DNA from: Epsilonproteobacteria bacterium UBA6211
GTDB taxonomy: Bacteria; Campylobacterota; Campylobacteria; Campylobacterales; Arcobacteraceae
Direction of reading: 5' to 3'
Assembly (NCBI GenBank): GCA_002421845.1
Contig: DISL01000078.1
Coordinates: 1-8,415 of the forward strand
Length of the DNA: 8,415 nt
Part shown: piece by piece, positions 1 to 5,839 of the stretch
Position numbering within the stretch: position 1 is the stretch's first letter
Layout of the letters: each line of letters begins with the position of its first letter
Translations under genes and position numbers: made by a program
Notes under the pieces: generated by a model
What the model was told of the DNA's origin: nothing
Databases searched by the model: none
The model's input: the letters and a program-made list of their open reading frames with translations, nothing else

Positions 1-506
1 CTAAATCCGTGTACCACACGCCCAAGTTCAAAACCTGAGATGAACTTTTGGTATTGATTTGTGAATTTAATGCTATATCTTATATCTGTTAAATCATCAC
101 CGTACCAGTCAGGTTTATGAAATCTCAAGAAACTATGATTTGTTTTTGTATGAAAATGGAGTTGTTCAAGCCCTAGTTCCCTAAATTTACCGTATCTTTG
201 GTATAGTAAATCATATAGTTCTTTTCTGTACTGATTGTGTAGTTCTAAATCCTCGGTAGCATAAGTTTTTCGATATACATCCTTGACAAGCTCACTACTT
301 CCAACAAGGATAAAAATTGATTTTGCAACCATATCATAGGAGTTATAGACACTTTTATACTGACTAAGAGCGAGGGAAGATTGTTGGTTGAGATATAATT
401 CTATACGTGACGTTTTATCTCTGTATAAAATTGTAAAAACCAAAGCAGCTAATAACAAAAATAAAGGAACTAAAATAAGATGTCGTATATTATAAAATGT
501 TCTCAT
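1..506 (-). CDS. Membrane-anchored sensor with dCache_3-type periplasmic domain (N-terminal part; runs off window)
   Basis: An open frame of 168 codons begins at the ATG at 506-504 and has no stop before the window edge, so only the N-terminus is visible. Residues 9-28 form a hydrophobic anchor followed by RDK, which puts the next part in the periplasm. The stretch around residues 112-168 carries LHFH (116-119), FLRFHKP (126-132), YGDD (135-138) and SGFELGRVVHGF (157-168), which I recognise as hallmarks of the dCache_3 (double sensory) fold. Such domains bind small ligands and sit in histidine kinases, diguanylate cyclases or chemoreceptors. The output domain lies outside the window, so the class cannot be chosen. 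The start lies 25 bases after the stop of the upstream SLC13 transporter gene, on the same strand, suggesting co-transcription and perhaps sensing of the transported anion (inference). A weak AAGG lies 12 bases before the ATG. Confidence 0.85.
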   Translation of the reverse strand, partial: MRTFYNIRHLILVPLFLLLAALVFTILYRDKTSRIELYLNQQSSLALSQYKSVYNSYDMVAKSIFILVGSSELVKDVYRKTYATEDLELHNQYRKELYDLLYQRYGKFRELGLEQLHFHTKTNHSFLRFHKPDWYGDDLTDIRYSIKFTNQYQKFISGFELGRVVHGF

Positions 507-531
507 GTTTTATTATAACCTTATTTTACTG

Positions 532-1980
532 TTATAAAACTAAAAATAGCCAAACAAGAACAACAATGGGTGCTAGTAGCCCTATAGCCAATCCAATAGT
601 TAGGAAATCTTTAGATTCTAGCTTTCCGCTTGAGTACATTATGGCATTTGGAGGCGTAGATACGGGTAGTGCCATTGCAAAAGAGGCACTAAGAGCTATC
701 GCAATAGCAGAAAGTACCAAAGAATCAGCACTCAAAGCAACACTTAGTGCTATTACGATAGGTAGCATAATATTAGCAGCTGCCGTGTTGCTCATAAAGT
801 TTGATACTAGTACCACCAAATAAGAAAATATAACAAGCAATAAAAATATAGAGTTTAAACCATCAGGTAAAAGGGTGGCAAACCATAAATCAAGCCCTGT
901 TTTTGTCACACCAAGACCAAGAGTCAAACCACCGATAATAAGGATTATTACATCCCATCTGATACTTCTTATATCATCGCTATTGATGATACCGAAAAGT
1001 GTAAATAAAACTATAGGGATAAAAGAGATAATAGTAGTAGGTATATGATGCAACGGACCTGTGAGCCACATTAAAACAGTGATAGAAAAACCTACTATAA
1101 CTACCATTTTTTTCCAACTAGGTACGGTTGGTATTTTTGTAAAGTCAGTGGTTGAATCATCGTAATGTTCTACGTTTTTTAGCTCCCTAAAACTGATAAA
1201 ATCTTGATTTGACGGATAAATCTTAAGAAGAAGGTATCTTGCTCCAACCGTAATCGCAACGGCAGGTGGCATAGCCATAAACATCCATCCTACAAAGCTA
1301 GGTGCTTTATCACCTAAAACACCCACTGCTATTGCATTTGGAGGAGTGCCTATGATGGTACTCATACCACCGATATTTGCAGCGACTACAACACCGAGTA
1401 AAACAGCTTTTTGGTAAGGATTCGTATCATTGATATTTTTTAGTATCGGTAAAAGAATAGTTAGCATCATAGCAGTTGTTGCGGTGTTGGATACAAACAT
1501 AGAGAGGCAAAATGTTATTGCCATAAGTCCCGTAAGGATATCTTCAGGTTTGTTTCCCACATAAAAAAGTACTTTTTTTGCAATCCACAAATCAAGTTTT
1601 GTTTTTGAAGCTGCACTTGCTAATATAAAACCGGCTAAGAATAGAAATATCAAAGGACTTGACCAAGGAGCAAGATATGTTTCCCACTCTTTTGAGCCTG
1701 AACTAAAAGGAATATCGTAAAATCCAAGTAGCAGTATTTCGAGTCCTATGATAAGAAGCGATACCGAAAATGCAGGGATTGCTTCTGTTATCCAAAGTCC
1801 AGCACCAAATACCAAAATAAATAGCATAAGCCTTGCAACTTCCGATAAACCTTGATGGTCAGGATAAAATGCAATAACCAAGCCAAGTATAAAAGAGATA
1901 AAAAATTTTGTAATAGATAATGACAAAGAAAATTGGACTTTATCAAAAAAAGCTCTTAAATCTTCTCTGCTATCTATCAC
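532..1980 (-). CDS. SLC13/DASS family sodium:anion (dicarboxylate- or sulfate-type) symporter
   Basis: This 482-residue integral membrane protein has many hydrophobic segments and the paired signatures of the divalent anion:Na+ symporter family. The first half has LWITEAIP (62-69), SNT (164-166) and TPPNA (212-216); the second half repeats SNT (397-399) and TPPNA (442-446). In the structurally known member VcINDY the two SNT motifs bind substrate carboxylates and the neighbouring loops bind sodium, so both half-sites look intact. The length is normal to slightly long for the family. Substrates in the family include succinate, malate, citrate and sulfate, and the sequence alone does not choose among them. 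The start is GTG at 1980-1978, supported by AAAAGG six bases upstream. It lies 77 bases after yebC and 25 bases before the dCache sensor gene, all on the minus strand. Confidence 0.93.
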   Translation of the reverse strand: MIDSREDLRAFFDKVQFSLSLSITKFFISFILGLVIAFYPDHQGLSEVARLMLFILVFGAGLWITEAIPAFSVSLLIIGLEILLLGFYDIPFSSGSKEWETYLAPWSSPLIFLFLAGFILASAASKTKLDLWIAKKVLFYVGNKPEDILTGLMAITFCLSMFVSNTATTAMMLTILLPILKNINDTNPYQKAVLLGVVVAANIGGMSTIIGTPPNAIAVGVLGDKAPSFVGWMFMAMPPAVAITVGARYLLLKIYPSNQDFISFRELKNVEHYDDSTTDFTKIPTVPSWKKMVVIVGFSITVLMWLTGPLHHIPTTIISFIPIVLFTLFGIINSDDIRSIRWDVIILIIGGLTLGLGVTKTGLDLWFATLLPDGLNSIFLLLVIFSYLVVLVSNFMSNTAAANIMLPIVIALSVALSADSLVLSAIAIALSASFAMALPVSTPPNAIMYSSGKLESKDFLTIGLAIGLLAPIVVLVWLFLVL

Positions 1981-1986
1981 ACTTTA

Positions 1987-1992
1987 CCTTTT
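1987..1992 (-). promoter_or_regulatory. Ribosome binding site that fixes the GTG start of the SLC13 transporter
   Basis: On the minus strand AAAAGG is followed by six bases and then GTG. No ATG lies at a comparable distance, so the GTG at 1980 is the best start. Confidence 0.6.
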
Positions 1993-2013
1993 GATATATA
2001 TTTTAAAATCTAT

Positions 2014-2043
2014 GTAAGTGGTTATTATGTTGCTACCACCTAC
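2014..2043 (-). terminator. Intercistronic hairpin downstream of yebC, possible weak terminator
   Basis: In the minus-strand RNA GUAGGUGGU (from 2043-2035) pairs with ACCACUUAC (2022-2014) over nine base pairs including one G-U, with a 12-base loop. It starts 14 bases after the yebC stop. The downstream run is AU-rich but lacks a clean U-tract, so it may only attenuate or protect a shared yebC-transporter transcript. Confidence 0.35.
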
Positions 2044-2057
2044 AACCTACCGTCTAA

Positions 2058-2768
2058 TTAAGCTATATTTGAATAAACGGCTTGAACATCATCATCATCT
2101 TCAAGTTTATCTATGATTTTTTCTATTTCTATCATTTGCTCTTCCGTTAGTTCAATCGGTTGAGTAGGTATTCTTTGTAATGACGACTTTGTAACTTCAA
2201 GTCCAAGTGCTTCTATAGCTTCTGCTAGGTTACCGAAATCGGTATAATCTGCATAAAGATATACCGTATCACCTTCAACGCTAAGCTCTTCCAAACCACC
2301 GTCTATAAGGCTCAGTTCAAGTTCTTCCAAATCCATATCCGCTGTTTTAGGAAGTTCAAAAACTGCTTTTCTTGAGAACATAAACTCTAAAGAGCCGTTT
2401 GGTACTACAGTACCGCCACCTTTAGAAAAATATAATTTAATATTTGCAATCGTTCTTGTGGGATTGTCTGTAGCACACTCTACAAAAAGTAAAACGCCAT
2501 AAGGTGCTTTACCCTCATAGCTTATCTCTTTGATGTCATCGGCATCTTTACCACTAGCTCTTTTAATAGCCGCTTCGATATTTGTATTTGGCATATTTTG
2601 TGCTCTTGCATTTGCTATTGCACTTCTTAGTTTTGAGTTCATTTCAGGATCAGGAACTCCTTGTTTTGCAGCTACGGTTATAGCTTTTGCAAGTTTTGGG
2701 AATACTTTTGACATTTTATCCCATCTTGCTTCTTTTGAGGCTCTTCTATATTCAAACGCTCTACCCAT
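2058..2768 (-). CDS. yebC: YebC/PmpR/TACO1 family protein
   Basis: The 236-residue protein has the usual length and architecture of the YebC family, with the N-terminal helical domain (residues 1-75), then the YEGKAPYGVLLFVECATDN block near 84-102 and the two interleaved alpha/beta domains. The C-terminal LEDDDDVQAVYSNI is also typical. The opening MGRAFEYR differs from the MAGHSKW form of E. coli YebC and fits the variant I associate with epsilonproteobacteria. Members were long annotated as transcriptional regulators (PmpR). Mitochondrial TACO1 and later bacterial work point to a ribosome-associated role that relieves stalling at proline-rich stretches, so the regulator label should be treated with care. 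ATG at 2768 follows AAGGA by eight bases. The gene is divergent from the periplasmic binding protein gene and is first of a minus-strand run. Confidence 0.95.
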   Translation of the reverse strand: MGRAFEYRRASKEARWDKMSKVFPKLAKAITVAAKQGVPDPEMNSKLRSAIANARAQNMPNTNIEAAIKRASGKDADDIKEISYEGKAPYGVLLFVECATDNPTRTIANIKLYFSKGGGTVVPNGSLEFMFSRKAVFELPKTADMDLEELELSLIDGGLEELSVEGDTVYLYADYTDFGNLAEAIEALGLEVTKSSLQRIPTQPIELTEEQMIEIEKIIDKLEDDDDVQAVYSNIA

Positions 2769-2803
2769 AATAATTTTCCTTGATAAAACTTAAATTTTAT
2801 GAT

Positions 2804-2812
2804 ATTATAGCA
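2804..2812 (-). promoter_or_regulatory. Extended -10 promoter of yebC
   Basis: The minus strand reads TGCTATAAT, a perfect extended -10 (TGnTATAAT), placing transcription start near 2797 and leaving a leader of about 28 bases before the yebC ATG. No good -35 is seen at 17 bases, which is common in this phylum. Confidence 0.55.
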
Positions 2813-2822
2813 GACTTATGGT

Positions 2823-2828
2823 TATAAA
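2823..2828 (+). promoter_or_regulatory. Candidate -10 for the periplasmic binding protein gene
   Basis: TATAAA lies about 25 bases before the chosen TTG start, predicting a short leader. There is no convincing -35. It lies about 20 bases from the yebC -10 on the other strand, so the two genes share a compact divergent control region. Confidence 0.3.
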
Positions 2829-2843
2829 TTAGTTATTATAGTT

Positions 2844-2849
2844 GGGGGA
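2844..2849 (+). promoter_or_regulatory. Purine-rich ribosome binding site that decides the TTG start at 2854
   Basis: GGGGGA lies four bases before TTG at 2854-2856 and is the only Shine-Dalgarno-like run nearby. An upstream in-frame TTG at 2842 would put this run inside the gene and leave that start without a binding site. Confidence 0.45.
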
Positions 2850-2853
2850 TAGT

Positions 2854-3753
2854 TTGAAAGTTGTATTTATTTTTATGGTATTTGTGTGTTCTTTGTATGC
2901 TAAAGATAGAGTTATCGCTTTTGCTCAAGATACGATGGCAAATGATTGGCGTGTGGCTCAGGTAAAACAGATGCAAGAGGCTCTCAATGGTATAGATGGA
3001 GTTAAATTTGTATATAAAGATGCAAACGGTGATACTGCTTTACAGATTTCTCATATAGAGGAGTTTATTGCCCAAAAAGTTGATGTTATTATTACAAGTC
3101 CTAGAGATTCAAAACTTAGCGTTTTTGTGGCAAAAAAAGTAAAAGAAGCGTGGATTCCACTTATTCTTATTTCAAGAGGTATTGAAAGTGACGATTATAC
3201 TACTTTTATAAGACCTCAAAACTATGATATAGGAGTTAGTGCAGCTGAATTTATAGCAAAATCGTTAAAAGGTAAAGGGAAAGTTTTTGTATTGCAACAT
3301 ATCCCTACCACTACTCCGGCAATAGGTAGAACTAACGGTTTTTTTGATACCATCAAACAATATCCTGATATAAAAGTCGTGGATATGAAAGTAGCCGATT
3401 CTTTAAGACAAAAGGCTATTTTAGTTACGGAAGATGCTATAAAAAGCGGTTTAAAATTTGATGCTATATATGCCCAAAGTGATTCTATGGCGGTAGGTGC
3501 CGTTATGGCTTTGGAACTCAATAAAATAGACCCAAAGAATATTGTAATTACAGGTATTGATTATATATCAGAAGCACAAAAACTGATTAAAGAAGATAAA
3601 ATAAAAGCTACGTATATATACCCGACAGGTGGTAAAGAGGGTGCACAAATAGCTCTTGATATACTAGCCGGTAAAAAAGTACCAAAAGATATAATTTTAA
3701 AAAGTGAAGAGATTACAAAAGAAAACGTAGATAAAATAAAACCTATTTTTTAG
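2854..3753 (+). CDS. Exported periplasmic substrate-binding protein, ribose-binding type (Peripla_BP_4)
   Basis: From the TTG at 2854 the protein has 299 residues; an in-frame TTG at 2842 would add four. A classical signal peptide covers residues 1-16, with likely cleavage after SLYA, and there is no lipobox cysteine. The mature part is a type I periplasmic binding fold related to RbsB and YtfQ, with VDVIITSPRDS (77-87), ILISRG (104-109), IGRTNGF (157-163), AIYAQSDSMAVGA (204-216) and TGIDY (233-237). By eye R108, R159 and D236 sit where RbsB has ligand-binding R90, R141 and D215, so a sugar-like ligand is possible, but the specificity is unknown. No ABC permease or ATPase is adjacent: the flanks are yebC (divergent) and a convergent polyamine gene. 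It may serve an unlinked transporter or present its ligand to a sensor (inference). A strong terminator starts at its stop codon, so it appears to be a single-gene unit. Confidence 0.88.
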   Translation: MKVVFIFMVFVCSLYAKDRVIAFAQDTMANDWRVAQVKQMQEALNGIDGVKFVYKDANGDTALQISHIEEFIAQKVDVIITSPRDSKLSVFVAKKVKEAWIPLILISRGIESDDYTTFIRPQNYDIGVSAAEFIAKSLKGKGKVFVLQHIPTTTPAIGRTNGFFDTIKQYPDIKVVDMKVADSLRQKAILVTEDAIKSGLKFDAIYAQSDSMAVGAVMALELNKIDPKNIVITGIDYISEAQKLIKEDKIKATYIYPTGGKEGAQIALDILAGKKVPKDIILKSEEITKENVDKIKPIF

Positions 3754-3799
3754 GGTTTAGGGGTGAGAGTACTTCACCCTAAATCCTAAACCTATTTTT
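3749..3799 (+). terminator. Strong intrinsic terminator between convergent genes
   Basis: The left arm at 3749-3766 pairs with the right arm at 3774-3790 over 17 base pairs, with one G-U pair, one bulged G and a seven-base loop, followed by TATTTTTA. The arm starts within the TAG stop of the binding-protein gene, and the T-run overlaps the stop of the minus-strand gene. In the minus direction the hairpin has one A-C mismatch and the T-rich run is displaced by about nine bases, so it should work better for the plus strand but may serve both. Confidence 0.85.
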
Positions 3800-4988
3800 A
3801 TAGTTCGATAATCTTCCAAGGAAGACCTTGAGTCATAAGCTCATCCATAAAAGGTTTTGCTTCAAACTCCTCTATATTATAAACACCGTCTCTATCCCAA
3901 GTTTTGTTATAAAGTAGTTTTGCTCCGATAACTGCCGGAACTCCAGTAGTATAACTTACACATTGAGCACAAACTTCTTTGAATGCTTCTTGGTGGTCAC
4001 AAATGTTGTAGATATAAATTGTTTTTTTCTTACCGTCTTTGATACCTTCCATTACACAACCGATGTTTGTAACACCTTTTGTTCTTGGTCCTAAAGATGC
4101 AGGGTCAGGTAGAAGAGTTTTCAAAAATTCTATAGGAACTATCTCAACACCGTTATGCATAACAGGTTTGATACCAAGCATACCTACATTTTGTAAGCAG
4201 TTCATATGTTGGATATAGCTATCTCCAAATGTCATAAAAAATCTAATTCTTTTAAGACCTTTGATGTTTTTTGATAGACTCTCTAACTCTTCATGGTATA
4301 AAAGGTAGCTAGGTTTTACACCTACTTCAGGATATTCCCAATCAACTCTTATTTCAAGAGGTTTAGTCTCTATCCATTGTCCATTTTCCCAATATCTACC
4401 GTTTGCAGATACCTCTCTTAGGTTTATTTCAGGGTTGAAGTTGGTTGCAAAAGCGTATCCATGGTCACCTGCATTACAATCCATTATATCTATGTAGTGT
4501 ATCTCATCAAAAAGATTTTGTTGTGCATATGCACAAAATACACCTGTAACACCTGGGTCAAAACCGCTTCCAAGAAGTGCAGTAATACCGGCATCTTTGA
4601 ACTTGCCGTCTCTTTCCCATTGTAATTTGTATTCAAATTTAGCTTCATCTGGGTGTTCGTAGTTTGCAGTATCAAGGTAATCTATCTTACAAGCTACACA
4701 AGCATCCATGATAGTCAAATCTTGATAAGGTAATGCAACGTTGATAACAACTCTTGGTTTAATAGTTTCTAAAAGTTTAATAAGTTCTTCCACACTATCA
4801 GCATCTACACTATAAGTATCTATTGTGATACCTTGCATATCCAAAATCTCTTTTGCTATCATATCGCACTTGCTTTTTGTTCTACTAGCTAGTGATACAT
4901 GCTCAAACGTATCTAGGTTTTTAGCACATTTGTGGGCAACAACACGTCCAACCCCACCTGCACCAATGATAAGAACACCTTTGTTCAT
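3798..4988 (-). CDS. Carboxynorspermidine/carboxyspermidine synthase (saccharopine dehydrogenase family)
   Basis: The 396-residue protein matches the saccharopine dehydrogenase-like enzymes that make carboxy(nor)spermidine from aspartate semialdehyde and a diamine with NADPH, in the cytoplasm. A Rossmann motif GAGGVG lies at 9-14, SRTKSK follows the second strand (35-40), and LLGSGFDPGVTG (138-149) with DCNAGDHG (170-177) are typical of this branch. A carboxy(nor)spermidine decarboxylase then completes the polyamine; that gene is not in the window. In Campylobacter jejuni this route replaces the S-adenosylmethionine-dependent one, so the product here is probably spermidine (established for the relative, inferred here). 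ATG at 4988 follows AAAGGA by five bases. The gene is convergent with the binding-protein gene and divergent from ssrA, with a promoter at 5018-5046 that overlaps the ssrA promoter. A lysine-pathway saccharopine dehydrogenase is a less likely reading. Confidence 0.9.
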   Translation of the reverse strand: MNKGVLIIGAGGVGRVVAHKCAKNLDTFEHVSLASRTKSKCDMIAKEILDMQGITIDTYSVDADSVEELIKLLETIKPRVVINVALPYQDLTIMDACVACKIDYLDTANYEHPDEAKFEYKLQWERDGKFKDAGITALLGSGFDPGVTGVFCAYAQQNLFDEIHYIDIMDCNAGDHGYAFATNFNPEINLREVSANGRYWENGQWIETKPLEIRVDWEYPEVGVKPSYLLYHEELESLSKNIKGLKRIRFFMTFGDSYIQHMNCLQNVGMLGIKPVMHNGVEIVPIEFLKTLLPDPASLGPRTKGVTNIGCVMEGIKDGKKKTIYIYNICDHQEAFKEVCAQCVSYTTGVPAVIGAKLLYNKTWDRDGVYNIEEFEAKPFMDELMTQGLPWKIIEL

Positions 4989-5012
4989 TTCAATCCTTTA
5001 TTTAAAAATATA

Positions 5013-5041
5013 TTGCTATTGTATCAAATTTATGGTATAAT
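5013..5041 (+). promoter_or_regulatory. Promoter of ssrA
   Basis: TTGCTA (5013-5018, four of six match to the -35 consensus), a 17-base spacer and perfect TATAAT (5036-5041) predict transcription from about 5048, giving a precursor leader of roughly 47 bases removed by RNase P. A weaker TATAGT at 5080-5085 is nearer the mature 5' end and lacks a -35. Confidence 0.6.
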
Positions 5042-5046
5042 GTCTA
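5018..5046 (-). promoter_or_regulatory. Promoter of the carboxynorspermidine synthase gene
   Basis: On the minus strand TAGACA (5046-5041, five of six), a 17-base spacer and TACAAT (5023-5018, five of six) predict a start near 5011 and a leader of about 22 bases. Each hexamer overlaps a hexamer of the opposing ssrA promoter. Confidence 0.55.
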
Positions 5047-5094
5047 TTAAATTTAGATTACTTAAATGTAATGTTCTTTTATAGTGTATTGTTA

Positions 5095-5464
5095 GGGAGT
5101 GATTTGGCTTCGATTGGAGCAGCAAGGGTTAGTTGCATGTCGATCTGAATATATCGTAAAACTATTCAAACGTTTTTAAACGCAAACAATACAAATTACG
5201 CTCCAGCTTACGCAAAAGCTGCGTAAGTTTAAATAACTTTGGAGGCTGCATACTACTGATTCTATCTAGGTGGAGTTGTGGCTAATATTAGGTAGATTAT
5301 CTTTGCGATTGATCGGTCGTAGGGAGACATTAAAGATCTTAGCTTGAGAGTAGTTTTCCGGGGATTGTACGACTTTTAAAGTGAAAATAAACAATCTTTC
5401 TAAACATGTAGACGCTGATTTGAGTTGTTTCAAGACACGGGTTCGACCCCCGTCACTTCCACCA
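5095..5464 (+). ncRNA. ssrA: Transfer-messenger RNA (tmRNA)
   Basis: tmRNA rescues stalled ribosomes with SmpB, adding a proteolysis tag to the unfinished protein. The mature 5' end GGGAGTG (5095-5101) pairs with CACTTCC (5454-5460) as a seven-pair acceptor stem with one G-U, followed by discriminator A and encoded CCA (5462-5464). The T-arm is ACGGG, loop TTCGACC, CCCGT. Between them lie the tag frame and the pseudoknot-rich region. The 370-base length is typical of one-piece tmRNA, and no permutation or insertion is seen. Small reading frames crossing its 3' end are shadows. No convincing terminator follows directly, and no duplicated 3' end indicating an integrated island is present in the window. 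Confidence 0.97.
5182..5226 (+). other. tmRNA tag reading frame
   Basis: Reading from GCA at 5182 gives ANNTNYAPAYAKAA followed by TAA. The ANN start and APAYAKAA end are of the Campylobacter/Helicobacter tag type as I remember them, which supports both the frame and the taxonomic placement. Confidence 0.92.
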
Positions 5465-5680
5465 AAACTAAATTTTATACTTTCCTATATCTTCCACAAA
5501 ATCTTATTTTATATAATCTTTCACTCATATGCAATCAATAATTTCTTATGTTTAAATATTTAGAATCACGAATTTATATTAAATTTAGTTAAAATCTCCA
5601 GAAAATTAGCATAACTAAACTTTTTCTAAAGAAAAAAATAATAAAATTCCATAAAATCTTGATAAGGTACTTTAAATAAA
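5465..5680. other. AT-rich spacer with no supported gene
   Basis: This very AT-rich stretch lies between ssrA and the small membrane protein gene. TTTAGTT (5584-5590) and AACTAAA (5613-5619) could form a weak seven-pair stem with a 22-base loop before a run of five Ts, a poor candidate for ssrA termination. TAAAAT-like -10 motifs occur but none is decisive. I see no conserved RNA, repeat or coding signal. Confidence 0.4.
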
Positions 5681-5827
5681 ATGGAAATTGACTTCGAAAT
5701 TGTATCAACAGCGTTAATAATAGCTAGTGTTTTAGGAATTTATATATACAAAGAAGAAAGAAAAATTAATGACGGTAAATTACCGTTTGATGATAAGTTC
5801 TCGAAATATAAGAATGTTAAAGCTTAA
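5681..5827 (+). CDS. Small single-pass membrane protein, 48 residues, unrecognised
   Basis: ATG at 5681 opens a 48-codon frame ending TAA at 5827. I do not recognise a family. Residues 7-23 are a hydrophobic helix (IVSTALIIASVLGIYIY) preceded by acidic residues and followed by KEERK, so by the positive-inside rule the N-terminus should face the periplasm and the C-terminal half, charged and about 25 residues long, the cytoplasm. AAGG lies 13 bases upstream, longer than ideal. The coding case rests on this coherent protein-like layout and on the stop codon falling in a perfect inverted repeat that could terminate transcription. Its neighbours are ssrA upstream and the convergent receiver-PAS gene, whose stop is 12 bases away. 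It may be a regulator or subunit of a membrane complex, but the sequence gives no function. Confidence 0.6.
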   Translation: MEIDFEIVSTALIIASVLGIYIYKEERKINDGKLPFDDKFSKYKNVKA

Positions 5828-5839
5828 CTAAGCTTTAAC
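5816..5839. terminator. Perfect inverted repeat between convergent genes, probable bidirectional terminator
   Basis: GTTAAAGCTT (5816-5825), loop AACT and AAGCTTTAAC (5830-5839) form a perfect ten-pair stem. It contains the last codons of the small membrane protein gene and ends one base before the stop of the receiver-PAS gene. The plus side is followed by a T-rich but interrupted run, and the minus side by ATTCTTATATTT, so termination strength is uncertain. Confidence 0.55.

Noticed and set aside
497..823. Open frame of 108 codons on the plus strand
   Set aside because: It lies antisense to the SLC13 transporter and the sensor gene, and its sequence is the mirror of their codon pattern.
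2074..2100. CATCATCATC run near the end of yebC
   Set aside because: It encodes the conserved acidic LEDDDDV segment of the YebC family, not a true microsatellite feature.
3749..3763. Two TTTAGGG units resembling a plant-type telomere repeat
   Set aside because: Only two copies occur and they are the left arm of a clear terminator hairpin, complemented by the right arm at 3774-3790.
4490..4675. Minus-strand frame of 61 codons within the polyamine gene
   Set aside because: It is an alternative frame fully inside the carboxynorspermidine synthase gene, with no features of its own.
5381..5563. Open frame of 60 codons on the plus strand
   Set aside because: Its first half is the 3' part of tmRNA including the T-arm and acceptor, and the predicted protein has no coherent features.
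5621..5636. TTTTTC/GAAAAA inverted repeat after ssrA
   Set aside because: The stem is almost all A-T with a four-base loop in a very AT-rich spacer, so chance is a sufficient explanation.
5440..5680. Possible island attachment site at the 3' end of ssrA
   Set aside because: tmRNA 3' ends are common integration sites, but no integrase gene and no second copy of the 3' end are visible in the window.
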